A DNA stretch of 64,000 nucleotides, taken from IMG/VR virus record IMGVR_UViG_3300036985_002246, positions 62,001-126,000 of that record. The stretch is one strand, 5' to 3'. A program made the translations under genes and the position numbers. The DNA comes from a virus. The notes below the pieces were generated by a model. The model was not told the DNA's origin. It saw only the letters and a program-made list of their open reading frames with translations, and did not search any database. Position 1 is the first letter of the stretch; each line of letters opens with the position of its first letter. This document shows, piece after piece, positions 8,019-16,299 of the stretch.

Positions 8019-11000
8019 ATGGCTGTCGTACCGCTGAAAATCGTCACTGCTGGCTCAACGCAGCAGTTTGGCACCTCCGACGAGCTTGCAGTCCTCGGGG
8101 TTGACGCCCGAGCGGCTGGGGCTCTCACGCTAGGTGGCACCACTGCGACCTCGGTCGTCCTTGGCAACGCCTCTGCCACGCAGGTCGAGATCGTTCCTGG
8201 TGTGCTGAGCTTCCGGGAGGCGGTCGCTCACGACATTCGGATCGGTGACGCCGCCACGCTCAACGCCTCGGCCTCGACGCTCTCGGTCACGGGTGGCGCG
8301 GGCAACGGTTCTGGGGCGGGCGGCACGCTTGCCCTGGCGGGTGGTGCAGCCCCAGGTGCTGGACTTGGTGGCTCGATCACCCTCACGGGCGGGACCTCGT
8401 CTACGGGGACGGGGGGCGGGGTCATGGTCTCGTCGCCACGCTCTCCGACGAACACGGGGGCAGCAACCGGCAACGGTCCGGCTCTGACGATCGCGCAGAC
8501 GGGGACAAGCCCTGCCTCGGTCTCAGTCTTCGCGGGCTCTGTAGCCCCCTCGGGTGGTACGGGCGTCGTCGCCAGTGAGGGCTCGCTGTACCTCAGGAGC
8601 ACGGGTGGTGCTGGTGCCCTCTACGTCAAGACCGGGGCGGGGGACACGTCGTGGTTCCAGGCGTCCACGTCTCTTCAGACGGCATATGACGGCGGGGCTA
8701 CGATTGCAGCGACGGTCGGCAGGGCCATTGCTTTCTCGAACGCAGTCGTCGGTGACAACACTGACCTGCTGTCTGTGACGCGCACCGCGTCGAGCACGAG
8801 GCCGGGACTCAACGTCCAGATGATCGCCGCCTCGCAGTCTGGCGCGGGCGTGCTGATCAACCGCACGGGGGCAAGTTCAGGGCACGGGTTGGAGATCACC
8901 ACGGACGCTAGCGCGACCGGCAATGGTATCTCAGTAACAACGTCAGCTAACAACGTCACAGGGCTCTCTGTCACGAACAGTGCGGCTTCCACGGTCGCCA
9001 CGTTCACGAACAATCAGGCTAGCAGCACGAAGCCTGGTGTGACGATCACCAACAACTCGGCGTCGGCCTCAGGCACCCCCCATGCCCTCATGGTCACTCA
9101 GGTCGGCGGGACCGTGTCGCACGGTATCTACGCAACGTCTACAGCAACCTCTGCGAACTATGCAGCCGTGCTTGCAGAGACCACGCACGCAGTCGGGTCT
9201 GCCTTCATTGCCCGCACCGTCAGCACGGTCACGGGCGGCCTGATCCAACTGACGGGTGCTGGACACGTCTACCTGACGGCGGGCACCTCGTCGGGGGCCT
9301 CGGGCGAGACAGTCAGCATTGCGGGTGGTGCGGGGTCTGCCAACACGGGCGGAATCGTAGACATTGCGGGCGGCACCGGCACAACGGGCGGTGAGGCTCG
9401 GCTCAAGGGTGGTGCGGGCACAGCTTCCGGAAACGCTGGCGGTGTTGCCTCGGTCACAGGCGGTGCCGGAAACGCCACGGGCGCAGGCGGTGCTGTCACG
9501 ATCACGGGTGGTGCCTCACCCTCTGGGACGACCATTGGCGGCGCAGTCACTATCACGGGCGGAGCAAACACCTCTCAAACGGGCGACGCCGGACTGGTCA
9601 CTATCAAGGGCGGTAGGCCACGAGGCGGCGTGTCAGGCAGCCTCGACGACGGCAAGGTCATTGTCTCCGGTGGCGATTCGACCGCTGGCGTCGGGTCCAA
9701 GGGCGGAGACGTTGAGATCAAGGGTGGTGCCAACGCGACGAACAGTGGTGCCATTGCAGCCGGTGGTGTGACCGTCAACGGCGCAGACATAACAGCCAAC
9801 TCCGCAAGCATTGGAGGCCCTGTAACTGTCAGAGGCGGCGACGTTGGTGCAACCACCAGCACTGGAAACGGAGGTGCCCTTACCCTGAGGGGTGGAAACT
9901 TCGCCCCGTCCGGTGGTACCCCTACGGGTATTGGAGGGGACGTTACACTCTCTGGAGGCAACGTATCCAGGGGCACTGGCCGTTCAGGAAACGTGAGTAT
10001 CACGGGCGGGTCGCCCTCCACGGGCCTCACGGCGGCAAACGCTGGAACCGTTACGATCTCCGGTGGTATCGCCCCAGGTCTCACCAACACAGGGTCGGGC
10101 GGCGCACTCAGCCTGAGCGGCGGGTGGTCGAACTTCGGCGTCGGCGGTGCTGCCAGCCTCACAGCGGGGTATGGGACAACGGGCGGCAGCCTCACCCTGG
10201 AGGCCGGTAGTGCTGGGGGCACCGGAACAGGCGGGACGATTGGTATCACCGCTGGCGGCGGCGGCTCTACCTCAACCGGCGCGGGTGCGATCACGATCAC
10301 GGCTGGAAACTCGACGAACAACACGGGTACAGCCCCCGGAGCGCCTGTCTCGGTCACAGCCGGTGGGACGACCTCTTCCAACGTCCTGGCCGTCGGCGGC
10401 GACATTACCCTCACGGGTGGCACAGCCAGCAACGTAGCGGTCAAGCCCGGCACCGTGAACGTCGTCACGACCCGCACCGCCACGACGGGTGCGGGGGCGA
10501 AGGACGGGCCGGTTCTCACGCTCCAGCAGTCGTCGCAGACGATCAGTGTGTTCGCGGGCACTGCTGCACCCTCGGCGGGGTCCGGCGTCGTGGCTGGCAA
10601 CGGCTCGATCTACCACCGCAACAGTGGCACCACGACCGGCGAGCTTTGGCTCAAGACCGGGACCGGGAACACGTCGTGGGAACAACTCGTCGTGTCGTCC
10701 TCGCTCGGCGTGGTCACCTTCGGGACCAGCACGGCAACCACCGGTCAGGTGGTTACGATCTCCGGCTCGGACGCGCTGGCTGCTGCAATCGCGACCTCAG
10801 GCAACGTGCCCACGATCGGTATCCAGACCAACGCTGCTACTCCCTACAAGGTCGCTCAGACAGGCCGCGTGACGGTGGCCACGGACGACCTCGGTGCCGC
10901 ACTGGTGGTGGGCACGACCTACTACCTGAGCGCGACGGTGGCAGGGAAGGTCACGGCCAATCCCCCGGCCACGGTGGGCGTGCTTGTGCGCCGCGTCGGC

Positions 11001-11057
11001 TGGGCTGACACGACCACGAGCCTCGTCGTCTCGATCGACAGCGGCGTCGTCAACTGA
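8019..11057 (+). CDS. giant Gly-rich repeat protein, paralogue of the upstream gene, 1012 aa
   Basis: It shares the N-terminus (MAVVPLKIVTAGSTQQFGTS), the GGxVTITGG repeat type and the C-terminal tip (TATTGQVVTISGSDALAAAI) with the preceding gene. The middle section (about residues 215-420) is different, rich in Thr/Ser/Asn (TNNSASASGTPHALMV). Tandem duplication followed by divergence is the simplest explanation. Probably the second subunit or an alternative form of a fibre. A perfect convergent hairpin follows the stop codon. Confidence 0.75.
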   Translation: MAVVPLKIVTAGSTQQFGTSDELAVLGVDARAAGALTLGGTTATSVVLGNASATQVEIVPGVLSFREAVAHDIRIGDAATLNASASTLSVTGGAGNGSGAGGTLALAGGAAPGAGLGGSITLTGGTSSTGTGGGVMVSSPRSPTNTGAATGNGPALTIAQTGTSPASVSVFAGSVAPSGGTGVVASEGSLYLRSTGGAGALYVKTGAGDTSWFQASTSLQTAYDGGATIAATVGRAIAFSNAVVGDNTDLLSVTRTASSTRPGLNVQMIAASQSGAGVLINRTGASSGHGLEITTDASATGNGISVTTSANNVTGLSVTNSAASTVATFTNNQASSTKPGVTITNNSASASGTPHALMVTQVGGTVSHGIYATSTATSANYAAVLAETTHAVGSAFIARTVSTVTGGLIQLTGAGHVYLTAGTSSGASGETVSIAGGAGSANTGGIVDIAGGTGTTGGEARLKGGAGTASGNAGGVASVTGGAGNATGAGGAVTITGGASPSGTTIGGAVTITGGANTSQTGDAGLVTIKGGRPRGGVSGSLDDGKVIVSGGDSTAGVGSKGGDVEIKGGANATNSGAIAAGGVTVNGADITANSASIGGPVTVRGGDVGATTSTGNGGALTLRGGNFAPSGGTPTGIGGDVTLSGGNVSRGTGRSGNVSITGGSPSTGLTAANAGTVTISGGIAPGLTNTGSGGALSLSGGWSNFGVGGAASLTAGYGTTGGSLTLEAGSAGGTGTGGTIGITAGGGGSTSTGAGAITITAGNSTNNTGTAPGAPVSVTAGGTTSSNVLAVGGDITLTGGTASNVAVKPGTVNVVTTRTATTGAGAKDGPVLTLQQSSQTISVFAGTAAPSAGSGVVAGNGSIYHRNSGTTTGELWLKTGTGNTSWEQLVVSSSLGVVTFGTSTATTGQVVTISGSDALAAAIATSGNVPTIGIQTNAATPYKVAQTGRVTVATDDLGAALVVGTTYYLSATVAGKVTANPPATVGVLVRRVGWADTTTSLVVSIDSGVVN

Positions 11058-11063
11058 GTCTAG

Positions 11064-11093
11064 GTCGGGGGTGCCCGCAAGAGCACCCCCGAC
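11064..11093. terminator. bidirectional hairpin between convergent genes
   Basis: GTCGGGGGTGC and GCACCCCCGAC form a perfect 11-bp stem with an 8-nt loop in the 41-nt gap between the plus-strand repeat gene and the convergent minus-strand gene. The position suggests transcription stop for both directions, although no U-run is present. Confidence 0.7.
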
Positions 11094-11098
11094 AGAGA

Positions 11099-12037
11099 TC
11101 AGGACGCCGAGAGCGTGTCGTCGTCGCGGAGGACTTCTCGGATCCGCGAGAGCATGGACGCCATGCGGTTCCGGGACACGCCTGCCTCGGAAGCGAGCGT
11201 GGCCCGCTTGCCCCCGTCCACGAGAGCGTCGAACAGTGCGGCGTAGCGGGGGCCTGCCCCTGCAATCTTCCGGAGGACGACCTCCCGTGCCCGCTCCAAC
11301 GTCTCGGCGGAGACGAGCGCGTCCTCTGCGTCCTCTGCGTGGGGGTCGAAGAGGTCACTGACGACCTCACCGTTCTCGACCTCGTAGCGGCGCTCGACGG
11401 CGCTCTCGGTCGAATGGATCGCGACCACCGGGAGCTTCCCAGCGTCTGCCTGACGGTCACGGTGGGTCTTGGCACCACGGCTCTGCCGGAGGGAGGCGTC
11501 CACGCCCCACCCACGGATCTCGGTGCAGGCGGACTGGTACGCCCAGACGCGCAGGACACCCGGCTGGATCGGCTTCCCAAGCTCCAGGTAGGGGGCAAGC
11601 TGGTCCTTCTCGACGAGGCGGCACAGGAACGTCTGGACGTGGTCCTCGACCACGTCGATCTGCCGCGAAGTCTGGAGCTTCTGCCCCAGGTAATCGACGA
11701 GCATTCGCCGCGTCTTCGTCCCGTTGGACGCGAGCCACTGAGCCGTGAGGTTGACCTTCCGGGGCTTGGGAGCCTCCAGGGTCTTGACCACCTTGGGCTT
11801 GTGCTCCTCCGGGAGGGGCGTGTTGTCCACCATGGCGACCAGAGCCTGGCCGAGTGGGTTGGTCGTGTGCCGACCGCCGAAGGCAGCGATAGCGGACTCG
11901 TGGATCTCCTGCTCCACCTCGTCCGCAATCGCGACTAGCTCCTGGCAGAAGCCGCTGGCCGCGTGTCGTCCGCCGAGCGTCTGAATGACAGCCCGCAGAT
12001 CGTCCAAAAACGAGAGTTCCCCGTGCTCTTGTGACAT
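11099..12037 (-). CDS. sigma-70-like transcription factor (probable ECF-type), 312 aa
   Basis: One of few minus-strand genes. The start is the ATG at 12037 (MSQEHGELSFL), preceded by GGAG on the minus strand. The longer frame to 12211 lacks such a site. Residues about 135-205 (VEDHVQTFLCRLVEKDQL, then WAYQSACTEIRGWGVDASLR) resemble sigma region 2. The C-terminal 50 residues contain a helix-turn-helix (LASEAGVSRNRMASMLSRIR) like region 4. It probably redirects RNA polymerase to phage promoters. It is divergent from the next gene, with a 220-nt shared upstream region. Confidence 0.6.
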   Translation of the reverse strand: MSQEHGELSFLDDLRAVIQTLGGRHAASGFCQELVAIADEVEQEIHESAIAAFGGRHTTNPLGQALVAMVDNTPLPEEHKPKVVKTLEAPKPRKVNLTAQWLASNGTKTRRMLVDYLGQKLQTSRQIDVVEDHVQTFLCRLVEKDQLAPYLELGKPIQPGVLRVWAYQSACTEIRGWGVDASLRQSRGAKTHRDRQADAGKLPVVAIHSTESAVERRYEVENGEVVSDLFDPHAEDAEDALVSAETLERAREVVLRKIAGAGPRYAALFDALVDGGKRATLASEAGVSRNRMASMLSRIREVLRDDDTLSAS

Positions 12038-12257
12038 TGAAGACTCCGTGTTCGTGGCCCTGAAGTCAGTGACTTTCGGGCTAATTGGGTCCTCACGAGA
12101 CGCTGAGTCGTGTGAGGTGCTGACAGGATAACCGACCCCCCGACGACCTGTAAAGCGGAATTCGCCAACCCAATGCGTTTTCTCTGTGGCCCTGCTCCGG
12201 TAAAGGGACAATGGGAACGCAGAGGTGCGCCCCCCACCTCTCGGAGCCTCGCCTCAC
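12038..12257. promoter_or_regulatory. divergent intergenic region with probable promoters
   Basis: This 220-nt gap separates two divergent genes, so it must carry promoters for both. Candidate -10-like AT-rich spots are seen (GGTAAAGGGACA near 12196 and TGTAAAGCGG near 12150), but no clear -35. The assignment is inferred from gene orientation. Confidence 0.45.
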
Positions 12258-13568
12258 ATGATCCCCAACCTCAAGTTCGCTGGCCTCTGGGACGAAATGG
12301 ACGTGCTCGCTCGGGCGCAGTTCTTCGAGGGCTACCTGCACGTCCCGCCGTTCAAGAAGATCCGTGGGACCACAGGGAAGCCTGGCCTCCTGAAGGTGAT
12401 CCGGGAAGCCCTCGCTGAGATCGGCGGCACGCCCAATCCCGAGTGGGGTTCCTCAGGGGACACCCGGCTCTACCGGTCGGCGTGGGTCGTCACCAACCGC
12501 GTGATCGAGTCCCAGAAGGCGGAGCGGACGACCGAAGCCGTGGACGTGCTCCAAGCGATGATGGGCCTCTCCGGCTGGACCGACGACGCAGGCGACCTGA
12601 TTGAACTCGGCGACAAGCCCCCCTTCTGGAAGGCCGGGAAGCATATCGCTGAGCACCTCTCCGAGAAGTTCACCTCCGGGAAGCTGGCCCCTGCGGACGT
12701 TTCAGGGCTGATCGTCAAGCCCGTCCGTGACCGGGCCATGGACGCGGTCCTCCAGGAGAAGGCTCGCGCCAAGAAGCGCCAAGAGAACCAGGAACTGATC
12801 GAGGACGAGTCCCTGGGCACGACGGGTGAGGAGGAAGAAGATTGGGGTCAGGTGATCGACGCTATCTTCGCGAACCCCGAGAACCCGATCTCCAAGAGGT
12901 TCTTCTCCTGGCTCGTCCGGCAACTCCCGAGCGTCATGCGCAAGGGCGAGGGCTCCCGGCTGATCACCAACTACCTCGACCTGCTGAAGGCGGGCCTCGT
13001 CAAGAGCGACACCGAAGCCGCTGAAGCACTCGGGACGAGCCCGTCCGGCCTCTCGAACACCAAGAAGGTGTTCACCGAGTCCATGGCCGGGTATATCAAG
13101 CACAACCCCAACGTCGAGGAGGAACTGGAGGATATGTTCTCCGACGCCCACTTCCTCCGCAATCTGCTCCGTGGTCGCGTGCGTGGCGACAAGGTTGCGA
13201 CCCTCGCCCAGAAGATTGCGGCCCGCCACCTGGCCCGCCTGGAGAAGTCCGCCAAGAGCTTCAAGTTCAAGCGGGACGTGAAGCTCAAGAGCGGCACGGT
13301 CATTCCGAAGGGCGCTGAGGCTCAGGTCAAGTACAACCAGTCGGTCGTCGCGGACGTGACGGTCGAGGGGGTTGAGAAGCCCGTGAAGATCTCGGTCGCG
13401 GCCCTGACCAGGCTGCTGGACGGGTACCCGAAAATGCCCACCGTGGCGCGGCTGGAGAAGATGTCCAACGACGGGATCGCGGCCACGCCCATGGGCGAGA
13501 GGGTCGAACCCGACGGTTATGGACCCTCTGGAGCGCCGTCGTGGCTGCTCGTCGCTGGCGTGATCTGA
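12258..13568 (+). CDS. HTH protein, possibly a divergent sigma factor, with IAARHL motif, 436 aa
   Basis: The start chosen is ATG 12258 (MIPNLKFAGLWDEMDVLARA). The frame opens earlier, at 12225. The middle contains a helical stretch like sigma region 2 (VRDRAMDAVLQEKARAKKRQ), then an acidic linker, then an HTH (SDTEAAEALGTSPSGLSNTK) like region 4. Near residue 320 is QKIAARHLARLEKSAKSF, the recurrent motif, followed by an SH3-like C-terminal domain (LKSGTVIPKGAEAQVKYN). The sigma assignment is tentative. A DNA-binding role is likelier than any other. Confidence 0.55.
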   Translation: MIPNLKFAGLWDEMDVLARAQFFEGYLHVPPFKKIRGTTGKPGLLKVIREALAEIGGTPNPEWGSSGDTRLYRSAWVVTNRVIESQKAERTTEAVDVLQAMMGLSGWTDDAGDLIELGDKPPFWKAGKHIAEHLSEKFTSGKLAPADVSGLIVKPVRDRAMDAVLQEKARAKKRQENQELIEDESLGTTGEEEEDWGQVIDAIFANPENPISKRFFSWLVRQLPSVMRKGEGSRLITNYLDLLKAGLVKSDTEAAEALGTSPSGLSNTKKVFTESMAGYIKHNPNVEEELEDMFSDAHFLRNLLRGRVRGDKVATLAQKIAARHLARLEKSAKSFKFKRDVKLKSGTVIPKGAEAQVKYNQSVVADVTVEGVEKPVKISVAALTRLLDGYPKMPTVARLEKMSNDGIAATPMGERVEPDGYGPSGAPSWLLVAGVI

Positions 13569-13590
13569 CCCTCCCAGAAAGATTGAACCC

Positions 13591-14094
13591 ATGTCCCTGC
13601 GCTCGAAGGTCATTCGCCTCGCCTCGTCCCTCCCCCCAGGTCCCAATCGGAACGCACTGCTGCGCGTTCTGACGGGTGCCTCGAAGCACCTCCCGCTCAC
13701 CGGGATCATTGCCGGGTACCAGGAGGGCGAGGGCCGGGAACTCAATATGCTCGGGCCGTTCGTCACCGCCGCGAAGTGGTACGACACCATGAAGAAGGCG
13801 TTGGAGTGGTCCGAGGGCGGCTACAACAACTTCGAGGTCAAGAAGGCGGCGGCCATGCTGAAGCGCATGGAGAAGGCCGACCCGACCCTGACGTTCGCGC
13901 CGGGCCGAGAGGGCTCCCCCGTCCTGTACGTCTCGGGCAGCCGTGAGGCTCTGCTCAAGGTGTGGCCGATCGCCAAGCGGTCCGGGGCGGACGAGATTCA
14001 CCTCGCAGCGAACCCGACCCCCCACGGCCCGTTCTTCAACCCGAAGAGCCCAGACCTCCCTGAACAGGCGTTCCTCCGGCTCTGGTGGGACTGA
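13591..14094 (+). CDS. hypothetical protein with LRSKV-type N-terminal tag, 167 aa
   Basis: It begins MSLRSKVIRLASSLPPGPNR, the third protein in the window with this tag. The body contains EGGYNNFEVKKAAAMLKRME and ends LRLWWD. No enzyme motif is visible. It is the last gene before a gene-poor stretch, and a strong hairpin follows. Confidence 0.6.
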   Translation: MSLRSKVIRLASSLPPGPNRNALLRVLTGASKHLPLTGIIAGYQEGEGRELNMLGPFVTAAKWYDTMKKALEWSEGGYNNFEVKKAAAMLKRMEKADPTLTFAPGREGSPVLYVSGSREALLKVWPIAKRSGADEIHLAANPTPHGPFFNPKSPDLPEQAFLRLWWD

Positions 14095-14137
14095 CCCAGC
14101 AGAGCCAGTCGAGAACCCTGCCGCCCCGGCAGCCAGA

Positions 14138-14169
14138 CAGCCCCAGGAGCCCTCGCGGCCCTGGGGCTG
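14138..14169 (+). terminator. strong stem-loop after the 13591 gene
   Basis: CAGCCCCAGG and CCTGGGGCTG form a perfect 10-bp stem with a 12-nt loop, followed by TCCCTTTCG. It lies 44 nt after the stop codon and is a likely terminator for the upstream gene set. Confidence 0.6.
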
Positions 14170-14665
14170 TCCCTTTCGTCCTCCGAGACGCCTGGAGGCT
14201 CCTGCGGGCGGCCAGGAGGCCGCCTGGACCACTTTCCGTCTGGACAGCCGCTGGGCGCTCCTGTATAGCTCGGACGGTTCTTTCGCCCGGTCCTTCCACA
14301 AGGGGACCGGGACGCGAAATTCCCTCCCGGTCTGGCACCTTCCCCCCGTCCCCCGCAAGGAGGCCGAGGAAACGAATAGCCTGGGGTCAGAGGGGCTCCC
14401 CACCAACAAGGGGCTCCATGGGGTTCGGACCCGAGAGGGTTGCAGAGGTCAGTACCAACCCTGACCAGGCGCTGCCGAAAGAACTCCCGCTCAGAGGAAT
14501 CCTCCTCCAGAAGGAACCAACAAGGACCACTGCACGAGTCAGCCTACGCAATGAGGCTCTCAGAGGTAGTTCCCAGTGAACATACCTCCTCAGACAGACT
14601 ACCTCCCAATCCCGATGGCGGTTTGAACCCTCCCCGACAGGGTTCAGACCAGAAGGACAAGGATC

Positions 14666-15037
14666 TCACCGTAAGGGAGATCTGACTACCTGACTCCCTC
14701 CCAACCAGGAGGACCAAGTCAAGTAGAAGGGAACCTGGGTAGCTGACTGATCGTGGAACCAATCACCACCTGAACCTGAACCACCCAAGTACCTGCTCCT
14801 CTGCTGCTTCTCGTTCCTGCTCTGCTTCTGGTTCCCCTGCCTACTGCTCCTGTTCTGCTGCTGCTTCTGGTTCCCCTGCCTACTGCTCCTGTTCTGCTGC
14901 TGCTTCTGGTTCCCCTGCTGGTTCCTGCTCTGGTCACTGTTCCCGTAGTCATAGTGGTAGTGGTCCCTGTCCGTGTAGGAAGAACACTCGCTGGTCAGTA
15001 GGATTGGGTGAGGTAGACCTGGAATGAGGTCTGCCAT
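14666..15037 (-). CDS. doubtful minus-strand ORF with Gln/Arg-rich repeats, 123 aa
   Basis: The only long frame in this stretch. Its middle is a 13-residue repeat (NQKQQQNRSSRQG) created by the 39-bp DNA repeat. The start MADLIPGLPHPILLTS has only a poorly spaced GAGGTG before it. It may be a low-complexity protein, or an accident of repeated DNA. Confidence 0.25.
   Translation of the reverse strand: MADLIPGLPHPILLTSECSSYTDRDHYHYDYGNSDQSRNQQGNQKQQQNRSSRQGNQKQQQNRSSRQGNQKQSRNEKQQRSRYLGGSGSGGDWFHDQSATQVPFYLTWSSWLGGSQVVRSPLR
14823..14917. repeat. 39-bp direct tandem repeat, 2.4 copies
   Basis: Two identical 39-bp units (14823-14861 and 14862-14900) are followed by 17 bp of a third. The plus strand is pyrimidine-rich (motif CTGCTTCTGGTTCCCCTGCC). 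No spacers of unique sequence are present, so it is not a CRISPR array. Confidence 0.85.
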
Positions 15038-15131
15038 GGCACCTCATTGGTTCCTGCTTGGGATTGGAGCCCTATAGGGTTCTCCCAGGTAGAAGAGTCC
15101 TGTTTGGCAGAGGCTCCTCACGAGAGAACTC

Positions 15132-15461
15132 ATGACAAGTCCCTATCGGTCGAACGTCTCGTTCACTAGGTTGGTGGACGACTGCTGGGAGACCCTCCAG
15201 GGGAAGCGGAGCGTCTCGTTCCCTCTGGGCAGTCGAGCAGCACCCTCCAACGTCGTCTTCGTGTTCCCGAGGTTCGACGTGGGGTACTACTGGGAACTCT
15301 GGGACCAGGTGATCGCTCCGACCCTACTTGCCCTGAGCTTGCAGCCACCGACCTGCTTGGGGGGCTGGAACAACCTGAGCACCAGGACGACCGTGGAGGC
15401 CGCCCTGCTTGCGGCCCTGAACGCCTCAGATTGGGCGGCCAAGGTCGATTTCACGTCCTGA
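15132..15461 (+). CDS. hypothetical protein, 109 aa
   Basis: Begins MTSPYRSNVSFTRLVDDCWE. The sequence has a reasonable alternation of hydrophobic and polar residues (NVVFVFPRFDVGYYWELWD) and ends with a helix (TTVEAALLAALNASDWAAKV). The ribosome binding site is weak. No family is recognised. It lies between the hairpin-rich region and the promoter of the RNA array. Confidence 0.5.
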   Translation: MTSPYRSNVSFTRLVDDCWETLQGKRSVSFPLGSRAAPSNVVFVFPRFDVGYYWELWDQVIAPTLLALSLQPPTCLGGWNNLSTRTTVEAALLAALNASDWAAKVDFTS

Positions 15462-15489
15462 GGGGGGGTCACCCCGCTCCGACCTGGCG

Positions 15490-15495
15490 TAAGGT
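15490..15495 (+). promoter_or_regulatory. -10-like TAAGGT upstream of Y RNA 1
   Basis: GGCGTAAGGT is followed 6 nt later by GGCC, the predicted 5' end of the first Y RNA (15501). The spacing places transcription start at the RNA's 5' end. No clear -35 is seen. It probably starts the RNA array transcript. Confidence 0.5.
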
Positions 15496-15500
15496 ACTTC

Positions 15501-15575
15501 GGCCCTTGGTTGAATGCTCGCAGGGACTACAATCCAAAACGTGCCGTCCCTGCAAACTCTCGTCAGCCCATGGCC
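15501..15575 (+). ncRNA. Y RNA-like RNA 1 (minimal form)
   Basis: The core stem P1 is GGTTGA (15508) paired with TCAGCC (15563). Internal-loop strand ATGCTC faces AAACTCTCG. P2 is a perfect 8-bp GCAGGGAC/GTCCCTGC. The distal loop is only 18 nt and starts TACAATC. An outer GGCC/GGCC may extend P1. The conserved strands match the other seven copies and the Ro-binding end of Y RNAs. This is the smallest version, and the only one with its own promoter. Confidence 0.75.
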
Positions 15576-15620
15576 CCTCTTCCCCTGAGAATTCCGGCCT
15601 GAAACCGGCCCTAGAAAAAA

Positions 15621-15643
15621 AAGATCGACCCCATGTCGATTTT
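15621..15643 (+). terminator. rho-independent terminator-like hairpin
   Basis: ATCGAC-CCCAT-GTCGAT is preceded by an A-run and followed by TTT, so the hairpin can extend by A-T pairs. It lies about 50 nt after Y RNA 1, which would then be a separate short transcript. Confidence 0.55.
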
Positions 15644-15968
15644 CTCTGGACAGGTCACGGGACTTCGTTCACCCTCACCACTCTAGCTCCCTACCCACAA
15701 CCGAACCGGCCATGACTTCCAGAATCCAACCCACAACGCCTTCACACAGGTATCCGGCCTCCAAGCCGAATATGGTGTGGTGCGCCTTGTCCGTCGGAAG
15801 CTCGGATCTGTTCGAGAACCTCCGTCAGGCGGGTACCACCGGGTGACCTAGATCTACATCCTCACTGAGGACGCGACTAGGGCCACCCAGGGAAACCGGG
15901 GTGGCCCTTCTCGTTTCTGGACCTTCAACTTCTCAAGGAACACGCGGCGACTGGTCGGAGAACACAAC
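15644..15968. other. intergenic stretch without a convincing gene
   Basis: No open frame with coding character and no complete tRNA was found. A CTCCAAG segment near 15760 recalls a Trp anticodon loop but lacks a T-arm. A terminator-like hairpin is at 15880-15907. Confidence 0.5.
15880..15907 (+). terminator. stem-loop before the first tRNA
   Basis: GGGCCACCC and GGGTGGCCC form a perfect 9-bp stem with a 10-nt loop, followed by TTCTCGTTTCT. Likely a terminator separating the upstream RNA unit from the tRNA array. Confidence 0.6.
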
Positions 15969-16051
15969 GGAGACGATGCGAGTGGTCTCGCAAGCGGACT
16001 GTAACCCCGCTCCCCTTCGGGGGATTTCAGGTTCGATTCCTGGCGGCTCCA
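15969..16051 (+). tRNA. tRNA-Tyr (GTA)
   Basis: Acceptor GGAGACG/CGGCTCC with one mismatch, anticodon loop CTGTAAC, and a long variable arm (CCCC-TTC-GGGG) as expected for Tyr. T-loop TTCGATT. CCA is not encoded. First tRNA of the array. Confidence 0.85.
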
Positions 16052-16119
16052 CTACTCGAACGAGTGAGGTGCGAATGTTCAGAACACAACTCAAACCCGC
16101 CGACGCCCAGCACACGCTT

Positions 16120-16195
16120 GGGGTCGTAGCTCAGTAGGCAGAGCAGCGGGCTTTTACCCCGACGGTCGAGGGTTCGACGCCCTCCGGCCCCACCA
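16120..16195 (+). tRNA. tRNA-Lys (TTT)
   Basis: Acceptor GGGGTCG/CGGCCCC, D-arm GCTC/GAGC, anticodon loop CTTTTAC, T-arm GAGGG-TTCGACG-CCCTC. Discriminator A is followed by an encoded CCA, unlike most tRNAs here. Confidence 0.9.
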
Positions 16196-16211
16196 AGTTC
16201 AGTTCGCTCAT

Positions 16212-16247
16212 ACCGTCGTAGCTCAGTTGGGAGAGCAGCCGGTTCTC
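16212..16247 (+). pseudogene. truncated tRNA 5' half (probably Glu-CTC) next to an HNH gene
   Basis: Acceptor strand ACCGTCG, a complete D-arm (TAGCTCAGTTGGGAGAGCA), anticodon 5' strand GCCGG and loop start TTCTC are present. The sequence then leaves the tRNA pattern and leads into the HNH gene. No matching 3' half was found nearby. It looks like a tRNA broken at its anticodon by the endonuclease insertion. Confidence 0.65.
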
Positions 16248-16299
16248 CGTATGCTCTTTGGCTCTTACCCTCAGTGTGCATTCAGAGTATGCTGTGGGC

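Larger units (their letters stand above)
14095..15131. other. gene-poor region with hairpins and tandem repeats
   Basis: About 1 kb without a convincing gene. It holds a run of inverted repeats: 14138-14169, 14287-14310 (CCGGTCC/GGACCGG), 14447-14466 (GGTCAG/CTGACC), 14624-14646 (TGAACCCT/AGGGTTCA) and 14662-14682 (GATCTC/GAGATC). A 39-bp tandem repeat and a nested hairpin near 15010-15046 follow. Base composition is visibly less G+C-rich than in flanking genes. It could be a replication origin, a control region or a structured RNA. The sequence alone does not decide. Confidence 0.5.

Noticed and set aside
14823-14917. CRISPR array
   Set aside because: Units are contiguous without unique spacers, only 2.4 copies, and no cas genes are nearby.
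15601-15620. Terminator from GGCC...GGCC followed by an A-run
   Set aside because: The A-run is on the wrong strand for a plus-strand terminator; the adjacent ATCGAC hairpin with TTT fits better.
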